From Seminavis robusta (Eukaryota > Bacillariophyta > Bacillariophyceae > Naviculales > Naviculaceae): a stretch of 29,054 nucleotides of DNA. Of the stretch, positions 1 through 9,757 are shown in pieces; the first letter of the stretch is position 1; each line of letters starts with the position of its first letter. Position numbers and translations under genes: made by a program. Location: positions 1 through 29,054 of the forward strand of contig CAICTM010001450.1 of assembly GCA_903772945.1 (NCBI GenBank), in the 5' to 3' direction. The notes below the pieces were generated by a model. It made no database searches and had not been told where the DNA came from. It was given only the letters and a program-made list of their open reading frames with translations.

Positions 1-712
1 ACCATTCCGTAGATGGCTCTTTCCACAACGATATAGAGGACTGGTGTCCCTTTCTTGTATGTCAGGAAAAGAGGACTATGTGTCAGGATCATTTTCGACA
101 AAGTAAGTCTGCAAGGGTTCCCTCAAGTGACATGAGGACCCGGTCTTCACCTTGTTTTGACTTTTGGCATTGGGGTTTGGATGAACGCATTGGAACATCC
201 AGGGACATCACATCCCTATTCCTCGGATGCATCGACAACATGGTAACATCAAACCCTCAAGTGAAACTGTGGGCTGCCTGGCATCTTCTTTTTGATGGTA
301 CACCCTTGTAGGTTCTCCCATTGTAGACTGCACGGCGCCTTGACCGTGCCCATTCCCTTTTCTCACTCACAAACATGAGGTCCATTTGTGCCTTTTTTCA
401 TTCAGAATCACTGCATTTGTTTGGTCGACTGGACTGAAGCAGACTCTGCTGTTGAGCTGGTCCATCTCTTTGAGCGCCGCCTTTCTGCTTTGTTTGCCCC
501 ACACTTTCAGACCCTTGGGTAGAAGATGCTGTTGGGCATGGCTCTCTCATCCTTGACTTCTTGCTGTGGCACTCCTGTGATTGCAGGAGTCATGAACAAA
601 GCGCTAGGTGCTTGCTTTGTCTCTGTCTCATACAGTAGTGGTTGCTTCGCTTCTCATCTTGGACGAAGGTCACTCCTTTCTTTGCTTCGGTGTAGCAATC
701 CGAGCTGAGCGT

Positions 713-958
713 CTAATTCCAATCGTGTGAAGCTTGGAAGCCTTGGCTGGCCAGCGAGGTTTCCATCATTGGTATCCACTGCGGTGCCGTCTCTTCAACT
801 GTAGGGTTGTCTGGACTTGTGCTTGTTGGATTCCTTGGAAATCCCTCTTCTCCTTCTTCATTGGAGTAAATGTCTGTGGCATACTTTTTGGATGCCCTTG
901 GTACTAGCCCTGGGGCGTTCCCATCCTCAGAATCTTCATCTGATTCTTTGGATTCCAC
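713..958 (-). pseudogene. Acidic linker between integrase and reverse transcriptase of the copia element
   Basis: This 81-codon open stretch is rich in Glu, Asp, Ser and Asn (start MESKESDEDSEDGNAPG). It lies exactly where diatom copia polyproteins carry an acidic low-complexity linker between integrase and reverse transcriptase. The upstream DNA in a neighbouring frame still reads as the same protein. No domain is present. Confidence 0.45.
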
Positions 959-1119
959 TGAATCTTGTCCGAAGAGTCTCCATAGACTTGGAGGTAGCTC
1001 TCATTTCAATTGACACAATCCACTCCTGCAGGAAAACCTACAGGTAAAAATTCCACAAAGTCACGGTTGTGAAAGATTAGTGTTTTCTTCCCCTCACCGT
1101 AGCCTTCTTTTCGACAGCA

Positions 1120-2146
1120 TCAATGACTGAGCAGGCATCGGCAGAATACGAACATGCTGCGTGTGATCACCTCAAAGGTGAAAAGATCCATCACACTGTG
1201 CCCGCCTTGGTGGTTGTCCATCAGGGGCGGAGATAGATGCAATCTAATCGCCTGGGCTCCTAGGAATTGAGCTTGTCTGGTTCGTTGGAAGCAGACAATA
1301 GCTCCCAAAAGTGTACTGAATATCTTTGTAGCTTGTGTCCGACCCTCCAAGATCTGCCTGGGAGGATACACTTTGAGATTCCATAAGCGCGGGGAAGAGG
1401 TTGAGTTTAAAATTAACATCATACACCAATTCCACAATCATCACCTTTGGCATCACCATGAATGGGGTTGAATGCAAGGCTGCGCGGATGCGCTCCTTCA
1501 AGGTTCGGATGTTGCGTTCGGCGGACCACTGTGAGTCTGAGTCGCTCCATGGTTGAGCTTGAGCTCCATGTCGTTCTTGACAGGATCCATCAGGCTCTTG
1601 AACTCCAGGTCACACTGGATTCTTTGATTTTGAAATCATTATTCCGTACCGATCAAAATCATGTCAATGGCGGAATAGAATATTTCCTTTCCTGTTGTAA
1701 GTAGGCAGATTCTGGTGACGGATTTGGAGGTAGTAAATGCAAGGAAAGCAATTTCACAAACATAGAAGACATCCATACATCCTGTCAAAGAACCTGTGTG
1801 GGGCCACCAGCTCATCCGGAACAGCATGGATGCTGGCGGTCACTGGTGGTGGGCGTCTGCGGTAGTAGACCCCTTGGCCCTTGCCCATGCGCTGCCGAAA
1901 ATTAATTCGGCGCGCGTCAATGTCTCCAACTTGACGGGACATCGGAATTTGACCAGTCCTGACCATGTTGCGGTAGCCCTCCAAGATGGGCGCTGGAGGT
2001 TGTGTTACAGATTTCTTGCGAGAAATGCACCCTTGGCTTGCTTTTGGTAAAGCCTTCGAGGTTGCCTCCACCGTCTGGACCAAATTCTGGAACTCCGGTG
2101 AAAACTGGTTGAGTTTGGGCCATGTGATCCAGTAGGGCTTGCTCAA
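1120..2146 (-). pseudogene. Pre-integrase and integrase region of the copia element
   Basis: From 2080 to 1800 the minus strand encodes a segment ending RRRPPPVTASIHAVPDELV, which matches the pre-integrase pattern of diatom copia elements (a DI-x-A stretch followed by K/R-x-PP-x-V). It runs into DVFYVCEIAFLAFTT (about 1770-1730), the usual start of the integrase core. After a frame change, ERNIRTLKERIRAALHSTPF and ELVYDVNFKLNLFPA follow (1520-1390), the conserved end of the core (E-R-x-I-R-T-x-K-E-R-x-R). A further frame gives QGGHSVMDLFTFEVITR near 1200, the post-integrase motif. Stops and frame changes show it is dead. Assignment to copia integrase is firm; the exact borders are not. Confidence 0.75.
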
Positions 2147-3045
2147 TCAGCACGCCATACAGACCTTTGGCGGTCCTTCCATACTGGTATGGATCCAGTT
2201 GGGCGGTATGGTAGATGGCGTCGTCGACTCTTGAGTCCTTGAGGACATAGGATCCATCCTGTGCCTGACGCAGTCATCCACAACAAGAGACAGAGCGTTG
2301 ATTTGGCGAGCCTCCTGGATTGGAATAACATTTCCATAAGGGGTGTCGCCTTCTTGGTAAGTTTGGTGCTTCCAACGTTTGTGCCATCTCGATTGGTCTT
2401 GGAGAGAGCCGCCGGCGGACAATCATGTCCTGGTTCATGACAGTTCGGATGGAACTGCACTGTCGAGATAAACTGTGTTGGCTCCTTCAGGAATGAGGTT
2501 CTTTACCACACTCCTGCAAGATTTGGCTTTGCCACTCCTGTGAGTTCGGCATCTGCCACTCCTGGGAACTCAAACGCAACTTGGTGTTGCTGTGCTTCGA
2601 CTGATAGTGAGTCTGGGTCTTGGAAATCTTCATAACAGTTGCCTCGCTGATTCTCCGCTGACGCCGACTGGGTCCAGGTACAAGCAGCGAAATTCATTCT
2701 TGTATCTGAGCTGTATCGGAACAGCAGCTCTGATCATCGTCTTGGCCATTCCGAGGGAGACTCCTTCGAAGGGATCTGTGTGAAGACGGTGTCAGGGTGG
2801 GCAGAACGACTGACAATTATATTATGTGTATCATTATACCGCTGAAGGATAAGGTCGGATCCGATGCTTACACCGTCAGGACCTCCCTCGGCAAGCTGAT
2901 CATGGCGTAGCCGGAGTGATAGCTTTCGTCGGATGATGTCTCATCATGCTTCCACTCCTCTGCATAAAGCGGGATGCCTCCAAGGAAATCGGTAGCGAAT
3001 GCTCCCCAGTCGATGGAAGCTTCCGTCTCACTGTCGGTGGTAGAA

Positions 3046-4540
3046 TCATCTCTGCCCATCAGGGGCGGGACTCCTCGACTTGATGGTGCTGGAATGGAAC
3101 TGCAGTGGCCCAGTCGGCTTGCCTGGAGGCTTGGCTTGACATGGGAACTGCTGAAAGTTCGACTGGCTCGTAGAGGTGGAGGGACTCCACTGAATCCCTC
3201 CTTGTCGAAGAGTCTCCGGCTGGAGCTGGAGCTGTGCCGTCACCACTGTGGTTGCACTCCTTGGAGCAGCTGCATCTGGTGTTGGTGATACTGTGGCATG
3301 AAGGACTTCTTCATGCCATTGAACTTGTTGATGGCCCATTCCGGCTTGGGGATCTTCGACTTCACCTTGCATTGGGAAGTTTGTGATCTGAGCTTCCACA
3401 ACAGTAGCAGGCTTCCCCTGGCTGGGACTGCTGTAGAAGACAGCAGCTGGGAGCCCTTCCTTCATCTTCTTGGGATCAAAAGAGGTGGCTTGGGATTGGA
3501 ATATGGTTTCGTTCCCTGCCCTTCCGTTGTTCCAACCATTCTTTGCTTGGCTTGAACCTGTCATTGGACAAAGTCTCCCTGAGATGATCCAGGGTAGAAG
3601 GAAACTGGATTGACCCATCCATGGCATAGGCTGCCTCAACGGTCTTCTGGTAGTCCCCGTATCGTCCTTCCTGTAGGCCATGGTAGCCCACGGTTGCTTT
3701 CAACCTAGCCCTTTCCGTCACTAGCACCTTTTCTTGGGCGTCGTGACCGGATGCGGCCTGGTATTCAGGTAATCCGATAGTCCTGGCATCAATGAACTCC
3801 GTTCCGACCAGGTCATACACTTGATCCACGTCGCTGTCGACCTTTCTCAAGTAGAAGTCAACTCTGTCATGGTCTCCTTGCTTTGGGAACAAGCCATGTT
3901 GGATGGTCTTGATGAATTGTAGCAATGGGAACTCTTTGGTTGAGCCTTGCATCACTATCAATCTGATCCTCTTGAGCAACTCAATGGGATCCAGCTTGAC
4001 TGCATCCTCGTAGTCTCCTAGACCTCTAAGCTTGGACTTCATGGCATCGGTACAGTATGTCACCTGGATGGTGGTTGCACCTGTCTTGAGAATGTTCTCA
4101 TAGGATCAAGTCGACTTGTCATAGATGGATTACTTTGCCTTGTACTCGCTGAGTTCCAAAGCATCGTATTCTTGGGCTTTGGGATCAGTAAGTGACACTT
4201 GGAGTGTTGGCTTAGTCGGCTTGGTGGGTGCCTGACTTGTCATGGTCTCAATGGCCAATGAAGCCAGTGGCACATCATTCCACTCAGGCTTGATCCTTAG
4301 GTCCTGGACAATGTGTGTCAGGGTCTCCTCAAAAGGATAATACCTGGTGTCAGCCTGTCCATTTGGATGGAAGAGGAACTGACGCTTGGGACTCTTGTTC
4401 TGGTTCCTGTAGCTGTCGCCCCTTCCTTGGTGGCTTCTTCCTGAGGAATTGAATCCCCTACCCCCCCTAGAAGGGTATCTTCCTCCACCACGACCACCTC
4501 TTCCTTGGAATCTCATGGTCTTGCTGGTGTGGTAATGCAC
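3046..4540 (-). pseudogene. Gag-like region of the copia element
   Basis: The first 136 codons (4540-4130) encode an RG/GGR-rich basic N-terminus (residues about 10-45, repeated RGG) followed by an acidic stretch. A second open stretch (4063-3476, 195 aa) is a helical, charged Gag-type segment with repeated leucines. It is separated from the first by a frame change and about 70 bases. A third frame (about 3530-3046) continues with Gln/Ser/Pro-rich sequence. RGG boxes are common nucleic-acid binding tails in Gag proteins. No CCHC zinc knuckle was found. The frame changes make this a pseudogene, unless some are assembly indels. Confidence 0.6.
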
Positions 4541-5710
4541 TCTTGTGCTTGCTTGTTCCTTGGAACTAGCTTGTTCTCGTGGAACTATTCTTGTGTGGGT
4601 ACTCCTGCAGGAAGGACCTCACGGTGGACTCTTGTATGAGTCAATGCTTTGTGAAAAAGCTTGCTTGGTGGCTGGATAGCCTTCTTTTCATGCACTCTTG
4701 GTGTACTGGCTGAATAGCCTCTGTCTTTGACAGCTCACGTAAAACATGGTGTTTCTTGTGTGGAACCTTGGGTAGTAGCGAACTGCCTCTGTCGGTCCTT
4801 TCGTTGCCTCTGTTCTTCTGCAGATGGCCTTCGTATACTTAGATGAGTACATGGTGTGAGTTTCAATGGCTGGAACAGTTATCTCGTGAAGATTTGGTCC
4901 TTCGAGTTATCAGAAACGTTACCGGGATTTGAACTCTCAAAGCTCACAGGCGCCGATGACACGATTAGACGTTTCTCACTCAATATCTGGAGTTAGAAGC
5001 TTGCACTGATACTCAGAGTACCCTGGTCGTGTGCCGCAACTTCCTCTGTATGAGTGTCTTTACCTATCTCTGATGGTACAAACAGTAGCTTGATCGTCGT
5101 AGATGGCCTCTTGCTCGAGCGATTTGAAGTGTCAAACGCCTGATGACGTAATCGCGCGACAACTCGCTGGATAACAGCTTGATTCCGTCGCTTCTGCTAT
5201 CGAATCAGTGTGTAATAACGTACTCTTTGCACTGGTATCTTCAGATCAACGCAGTTCCGGCCGGAAACTGTGGATCGATCTTCGACGTCCGGTGTCAGTC
5301 GCGCGGAAATGGGAATTCTCCTGTTAGACCTGTTTGTCTATGCAGATAGTGCTGCTGCGCACTGTATTTCTGCACCTCTTCTCTGTTGCAGTAGTTAACT
5401 CTATACACTTTGATTTGGTTACCTTGATATCAATCTCGAGATCGGTAGTAGTAGTAACTTGAGATGGCCTTTTGCTTTTCAGTGTTGTTTGCTAGTAATA
5501 CTGCAGCTTATTGGGGAGTAATTTGGTTTTAGATTAAGCTGAAAAGCAAAAGTGAGGATTTTCTGGTGGTGCATAGCAATTCTTGTGATTGAATTGGATA
5601 TAAGGACTCCCGTAACACTTTAGACCTAAAACTCCCTTGGTTCCTTGCATGATGAATTTGCATGCGAACCGGACTAGATGATTAATACACGAGTCAATAG
5701 TAAAGAGGTG
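4541..5710. other. Gene-free stretch, probable LTR or leader remnant of the copia element
   Basis: No convincing reading frame lies here on either strand. The stretch sits 5' of the Gag-like start and so should hold the 5' leader and LTR, but I could not find a TG...CA-bounded repeat or a primer-binding site. The word AGATGGCCT recurs near 4822, 5100 and 5463, suggesting diverged internal repetition. A 14-bp inverted repeat is listed separately. Confidence 0.4.
5469..5552. repeat. 14-bp perfect inverted repeat with a 56-base loop
   Basis: CTTTTGCTTTTCAG at 5469-5482 is the exact reverse complement of CTGAAAAGCAAAAG at 5539-5552. It could be a foldback remnant or an RNA hairpin. No target-site duplication is evident. 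Confidence 0.6.
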
Positions 5711-6436
5711 TCAGGTATATTTCCTCCAACAATTGGCGCCTCCAAACTTCTCCTGGATGGCAGAGAAACCGACACTAGTATCCTCAGAAGCCATCGATTC
5801 ATCCACAGACTTGTTGGCCTTGCCGGGAGTCTTGACAGTTTCCATGGAGACATCAACATCCTTTCACTTGTCATCGACTTCAATGCTGTCATCGTCGCTG
5901 TCCTCTTTCTTAAGGAGGTTGGTGCTGTGGATGAAGTCCATAATCCTTTTCGAGGCCGCGGCCTTGGACGTGTCCACTGCCTTGGGCTTGGGCTTGTCCG
6001 ATGCCTTGATCTCCTTCTCAAGCTGTTCCATCATCGCCGTAACTTCCTGCACTGTGACAAAGATACATTGGGAGACAGTCTTGAGGACCTCACTGGTGGC
6101 TTCATCCATCCTCGTGTTTGCATCTGCAATCAAATATTTTGGCATGTTGGGGAATTCCTCTTCCAAGAACCACTGCTTCGGAGTGTTCGCCCAAGTCTTA
6201 CAAATGCCGTTGACTCTTCCGAGGGCTCGTTCGTTGATGACTCTGCGACGGTCAGTGTTGGCTGCTGCAGCGGCTTGGCTACTCTCGAAGCTTCCAATCT
6301 CCACGAGTTTGCACGCATGAGCTACGTATTCCGCTTTGGTCTTGAACTTGATTTCGTCGGTTCCAAGATCGTCTCCATTTTTATTGAACCAGGTACGCTC
6401 GAGGGCTAGCTCCGCGTCGTTGGAATCGAAAGACAC
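5711..6436 (-). pseudogene. Unrecognised acidic protein with an in-frame TGA (hypothetical, possibly broken)
   Basis: An open frame of 190 codons runs from 6436 to a TGA at 5864-5866. The same frame then stays open, with similar composition, for 50 more codons to a TGA at 5711-5713 (KDVDVSMETVKTPGKANKS, then on to FGGANCWRKYT). The middle is helical and charged (EVTAMMEQLEKEIKASDKP), followed by an Ala/Lys segment and a D/E-rich end. I recognise no family. The first codon of the open stretch is GTG, directly after a T-rich run ending CATAG, so 6437 looks like a 3' splice site and the true ATG probably lies upstream, for example in MKMEWQIMSEDRA at 6825-6787. The internal TGA may be a nonsense mutation or a sequencing error. 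A longer antisense frame exists but reads less like protein. Confidence 0.5.
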
Positions 6437-6924
6437 CTATGCAAACATAACAGGACAAATTTGTGAGAGTGTCGACAGTTTCGACTTCGAGCCTTTCAGC
6501 TTCGAGCCTTTTCTTCTTGGATCGACTGTCAACTTCAGTTCCGAGTCAACGGCAACACGAGTTGGCAGAATATTGAAACACATTGATTCACGTGCTTGTT
6601 GACTTTTCTTTGTTAGAGAACCACGTGCGATTGATCTTGGAAGACGGTTCGTTCAAGGGCAAAGTGTTGATCAACAAGCGGAGAGTGTTCTCCGATTAGT
6701 ATGGATGCATGCGTTGCTTCCAGCTTCGAGCTCGAGGATTTCGAGCTTCGAATGAATCGACACGTACAATCCGTACCGGAACCTACAGCTCTATCCTCAC
6801 TCATTATTTGCCATTCCATCTTCATTTTGACTGACTGACTCTCTTCATTATTTGGCTACTACTCAAATCTATCTCCGTCCGTCAATTCGACTCTCTTCTA
6901 TCTATCTATCTTTACTCTTCGACG
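6437..6924. promoter_or_regulatory. Divergent intergenic region with TCGAAGC-type repeats
   Basis: This stretch separates the minus-strand gene ending at 5711 from the plus-strand gene starting at 6925. It holds repeated TTCGAGC/TTCGAAGC words (near 6484-6507 and 6720-6756). A block at 6661-6713 (AAAGTGTTGAT, then TCTCCGATT, then GATGCATGCG) shares its words with 9322-9504. The 5' exon of the minus-strand gene may lie inside it. A promoter role is inferred from position and from the repeated elements. Confidence 0.45.
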
Positions 6925-7706
6925 ATGAGCTTCCAACCGAGTGCAACAAACGGCGTAAGTGCTTGCTCCTTGGGATTTCGTGATGGCGTTACCCTTCCAT
7001 CGACTATCGCCTAACTACTCCTTTGCTCTCTTCTTTACTCCTTCTTCCAGCTCGGCGGCGTGAGTGCTCCTTGGGATTGGTATCGAGGCTTGATGATACC
7101 TCCCCCCGGTTGGAATGACTACTACGATTTTTACCATGTGGAGCCTGTGCAGAACACGATAGAAGGCTGCGGAGATGACAAGATGGTTCGGCCCTTGATT
7201 ACAGCAAAAGATTTTCGTGGACGTGTCTTTCATGGGGTGGGAAGCTTACGATTCAGCGCTTCAAAGAAACATCCACATTCCGAATCGTTGTGACCGGCTC
7301 GGGCGGCCTCGAACACGTTGAGCATGGGAAAACCTTCACCGATCGAAAAACTGGAGTACTCGATGTCGTCTTCTCCGATGCGCGTGAGTGGCACATCCAC
7401 AAACCAACCAAAGTGCACGGAGATCACACAACCTGCCGGAAGTACCGTGTCACGATGGCAGCAATCGAGGGCCGCCCCGACGGTGATATTGCTGAGCTTG
7501 AAGTGGTGATCCCATACACGACAACATGCGACCAAGGTGCTGTTTTTGAGCACGGGCTCCGTTGGATGGCTAGCCTGATTGATCAGAACTGCAAGTACAT
7601 CAACTTTTTTGCTGCAGTGCACGCGAATCAAGTCAATGCAGCCGCGGCCATGATCAAGAAAAAGAAGGATGACAAGCGTCGCCGTAGCTCCTTTGGAAAC
7701 AGCTGA
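6925..7706 (+). CDS. Unrecognised protein, two exons, apparent frameshift at a G-rich run
   Basis: Exon 1 is 6925-6954 (MSFQPSATNG), ending at a consensus GTAAGT donor. The intron is 6955-7050, with a pyrimidine-rich tract ending CTTCTTCCAG. Exon 2 starts at 7051 in phase 0 and encodes a Trp/Pro/Tyr-rich segment (APWDWYRGLMIPPPGW). At the run CATGGGGTGGG (7231-7241) coding continues in another frame (FKETSTFRIVVTGSGG onward) to a TGA at 7704-7706. The second part holds alternating hydrophobic beta-type segments, a conserved-looking CDQGAVFEHGLRWMASLI, and a basic Lys/Arg tail that could be a nuclear signal. The joined product would be about 228 aa. The break is one base missing or two extra, typical of a homopolymer sequencing error, but a real mutation or a -1 programmed shift cannot be excluded. 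No family recognised. Confidence 0.6.
6955..7050 (+). other. Spliceosomal intron of the gene at 6925
   Basis: GTAAGT opens the intron and a C/T-rich stretch (CTCCTTTGCTCTCTTCTTTA) followed by TTCCAG closes it. Length is 96 bases. Splicing joins two open frames in phase 0, and without it the short first exon has no continuation. Confidence 0.7.
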
Positions 7707-8018
7707 ACTCCTATGCCCATGGGCACTATTAATAGCTAGGCTCTTGTTGTCCCTCCTGCTTTCGTCTTGTAGCTAGCTAGCTTGTCTGCTAGTAGATACA
7801 TGCACCTACCTACACTTCTAGTGGCTCTCCCTTCATCTTGTAGCTATAGTAGCAGCTTCTAGCGCTGGCTGGTACGATGCTCCATCTCTAGCTAGCTACT
7901 CTACTAAGTAGTACCGTATGCAGACAGCAAGCTAAGAGCAAACTATAAGAGCAAACTACATGTAATACCAAATCAGTACTAAAGATCTTTGAGTGAAGCT
8001 AAAATAATGACAAGGCTT
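7707..8018. other. Convergent 3' region, rich in CTAGCTAG words
   Basis: The stretch lies between two genes that end toward each other. It holds TAGCTAGCTAGC and many CTAGCTA words, two related copies beginning TCTTGTAGCTA (7767 and 7838), and a direct repeat of AAGAGCAAACTA (near 7932-7958). No gene is seen. It presumably holds both 3' UTRs and polyadenylation sites. Confidence 0.4.
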
Positions 8019-9029
8019 CTAGTCGGCGTTGTTGACACTGTCGTCTTCTTCCATGGCAGCCGCCACTTTGCGTTTCTTGTTGACTTTGCGTTTCTTGTTG
8101 TTGACAATGGGCCCCATCAAACAAAAGGTCTTGTCCGTCTCCGAAAGCTTCTTGATCTTGTTTGCCCTCTCAGTCTTGGCCTTCTTGAGCCTCTTGGCGG
8201 GGGCATGGTGCAACAACTTCGTGTTGCGAATCGGCCCCATCAAGCACACGTTGCCATAGCCATAGTGACCAGGTTCTTCCTCCTCGTCAACTTGAGTGGC
8301 TTCATCTTCAGAGGGCGTGCAATCAATGGCAAAGGTTCCAATCGGAATACCACCGCCCTTGCCGTTCCTTGGGTAGAAGTAGCGAGAGTGCGGCCCCTTG
8401 TCGGCAACGAGGCATTCCAAGATCGCTTTCTCGACCGAAAAAGGAACCGTGTTCGGAGGATGGTATGGGTCACTGTCAAAGATGGACATGGTGATGGGTG
8501 CAGGGCATGTGCTAATGTGCTCATCAGCAATGCGAAGCGCCTGGCCTTGAATGGCAGTGTAGTGCATGTGCGTGCCTTGCAAATAGATGGGATCTACACC
8601 CGGAATCTCGCTTGGAAGCAGTCTCCATGGAACGACCTCGCGGGGTAACCCTTCCTCCAAGGCGTCAGGCCCAAGAAAGATGAATGCGTTGAAGAGGAAG
8701 TCCCAATAGTCCTGGAACGAGAGTTGGATGATGAAGATGGACACGAAGTGGTCCACGGCACTTTGGTAACGTCCGTAGTGGTACTCGATGATCTTGTTGC
8801 GAGCATCGACGTAGACTTGAATCTTCGTGCAGTTAGGAACCAAGACTGTTTCCAGACCGCAGAAGCCATCAGCAATCGAGGGATCCAAGGCATCGAGACA
8901 AGTCACGCTGGCGAGGTCGGCAGAGTCATCGGTCTTGGTAGAGGCGACGGTCTTGGTGGAAGCATTGGAGTCGGTCTTGGCGGAAGGTTTGGAGTCGGTC
9001 TTCTTGGCGGAAGGTTTGGAGTCGGCCAT
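8019..9029 (-). CDS. Unrecognised protein with repeated N-terminus and basic C-terminus
   Basis: The frame encodes 336 aa from the ATG at 9029, which sits in a strong context (ACCATGG). In-frame ATGs at 9101 and 9260 would extend it to 360 or 413 aa, but the extra codons cover the TCGAAGC palindromes and read less like protein. Residues 1-40 are Lys/Ser/Asp/Thr repeats (two copies of DSKPSAK). The centre is an ordered aromatic-rich domain (YHYGRYQSAVDHFVSIF, QDYWDFLFNAFIFLGPD, GTHMHYTAIQGQALRI). The end repeats CLMGPI twice (VCLMGPIRNTK, FCLMGPIVNNK) within a Lys/Arg-rich tail resembling a nuclear localisation signal. I do not recognise the family. Its upstream repeats link it to the region at 6437-6924. 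Confidence 0.65.
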   Translation of the reverse strand: MADSKPSAKKTDSKPSAKTDSNASTKTVASTKTDDSADLASVTCLDALDPSIADGFCGLETVLVPNCTKIQVYVDARNKIIEYHYGRYQSAVDHFVSIFIIQLSFQDYWDFLFNAFIFLGPDALEEGLPREVVPWRLLPSEIPGVDPIYLQGTHMHYTAIQGQALRIADEHISTCPAPITMSIFDSDPYHPPNTVPFSVEKAILECLVADKGPHSRYFYPRNGKGGGIPIGTFAIDCTPSEDEATQVDEEEEPGHYGYGNVCLMGPIRNTKLLHHAPAKRLKKAKTERANKIKKLSETDKTFCLMGPIVNNKKRKVNKKRKVAAAMEEDDSVNNAD

Positions 9030-9101
9030 GGTGGAATCAATGGGATAAAGAGATAGAGTCGAAAGATCAAAGATGCGAAGAGGAGAGTTGCTGTTGTTCA
9101 T

Positions 9102-9757
9102 GGTAAATTTTGGCAGAGTTTCTTCTAGAGAGGCTGATTGTCGAAATTGTGAGTCAAACTGAAGCTTCGATTCGAGCCTCGAAGTGTCGAAGCTTCGAAG
9201 CTTCGAGCAAATCTTTGAGTCGCGTCGATACCCGTGTGCTACCAATACTTTGTTGCGCATTCCCGTGATTCTATCAAGTCTTTGCCTCTAAAGACGGAAG
9301 AGGAAAGTACGATTGAATGGTTCTCCGATTGGTTTGGCCATAATCAAGCGTAAAGTAAGCATCGATTGCATGCGTCTCCGATTGGTTTGGCATAATCAAG
9401 CATAAAGTGAGCATCGATTGCATGCGTCTCCAATTGTTGGCCCTTTCAAGCAATACGAATCCCATCTCCAATTGAGTAAAGATATCCAGAATGAAAGTGT
9501 TGATACATTGCCAATCTTTCAAAGAGTGCTTGCCAAATCGTCTCTTTGTGTTCGATGGAGGATCGAGGTTCCGAATCTTTATAGTGCGAGTTCGAAATTT
9601 CGAAAGGATTTTTTGACTACCGTATAATAAGGCTTTTAATGATGCCCTTTAAATCTATGGATCGAATCGTGCCTCCAATCTCAACGGAAATTGCTTCGAA
9701 ATTGGTCGAAGCTTCGAAGCTTCGAAGCTTCGACTTGCTTTCGACCAAAAAGCAAGG
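9102..9757. promoter_or_regulatory. Repeat-rich upstream region with TTCGAAGC palindromes
   Basis: The stretch upstream of the minus-strand gene at 8019-9029 holds two palindromic clusters of overlapping TCGAAGCTTCGA (about 9187-9209 and 9707-9734). Each GAAGCTTC is a GAA-nn-TTC dimer, the half-unit of a heat-shock element, although adjacent dimers abut without the two-base gap of a perfect element. Tandem 53-bp repeats lie between them. A regulatory role is inferred. The left end overlaps possible N-terminal extension codons of the gene. Confidence 0.4.
9322..9426. repeat. Two tandem copies of a 53-bp repeat
   Basis: Copy 1 (9322-9374) and copy 2 (9375-9426) each run from TCTCCGATTGGTTTGGC through TAATCAAGC and AAAGT to GCATCGATTGCATGCG, with only a few differences. 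A third, degenerate start follows at 9427 (TCTCCAATTGTTGG). A shortened relative lies at 6689-6713. Confidence 0.8.

Larger units (their letters stand above)
1..4540 (-). mobile_element. Decayed Ty1/copia-like LTR retrotransposon, 3' part cut by window edge
   Basis: Reading the minus strand from 4540 downward gives, in changing frames, the order of a Ty1/copia polyprotein: a Gag-like start (4540-3046), a pre-integrase stretch (about 2080-1800), integrase pieces (about 1770-1240), the post-integrase region (about 1300-1120), an acidic linker (958-713) and the first reverse transcriptase motif at 1-60 (GTPVLYIVVERAIYGMV). At least six frame changes and several stops break it, so it cannot make a polyprotein. 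The gag-integrase-RT order is diagnostic of copia rather than gypsy elements. RT and RNase H would continue left of base 1. I could not define LTRs or a primer-binding site. The order and motifs are clear; the subfamily (diatom CoDi-like) is inferred from memory of those proteins. Confidence 0.8.

Noticed and set aside
4915..4980. tRNA-like sequence on the minus strand (GAGTTCAAATCCCGGT with a 7-bp closing stem)
   Set aside because: The T-loop motif and a GAAACGT/ACGTTTC stem are present, but the span is only about 63 bases, the T stem does not pair and no anticodon arm can be drawn. At most a remnant.
5864..5866. TGA as selenocysteine
   Set aside because: Diatoms do use selenocysteine, but the TGA lies in an acidic low-complexity stretch (VDDK-TGA-KDVD) without any redox motif, and no SECIS element was identified.
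5678..6409. Long plus-strand open frame (243 codons) opposite the minus-strand gene
   Set aside because: Composition is unnatural (rich in Leu/Phe/Cys in mirror of the opposite strand's Lys/Glu) and shows no domain. The minus frame reads better despite its TGA.
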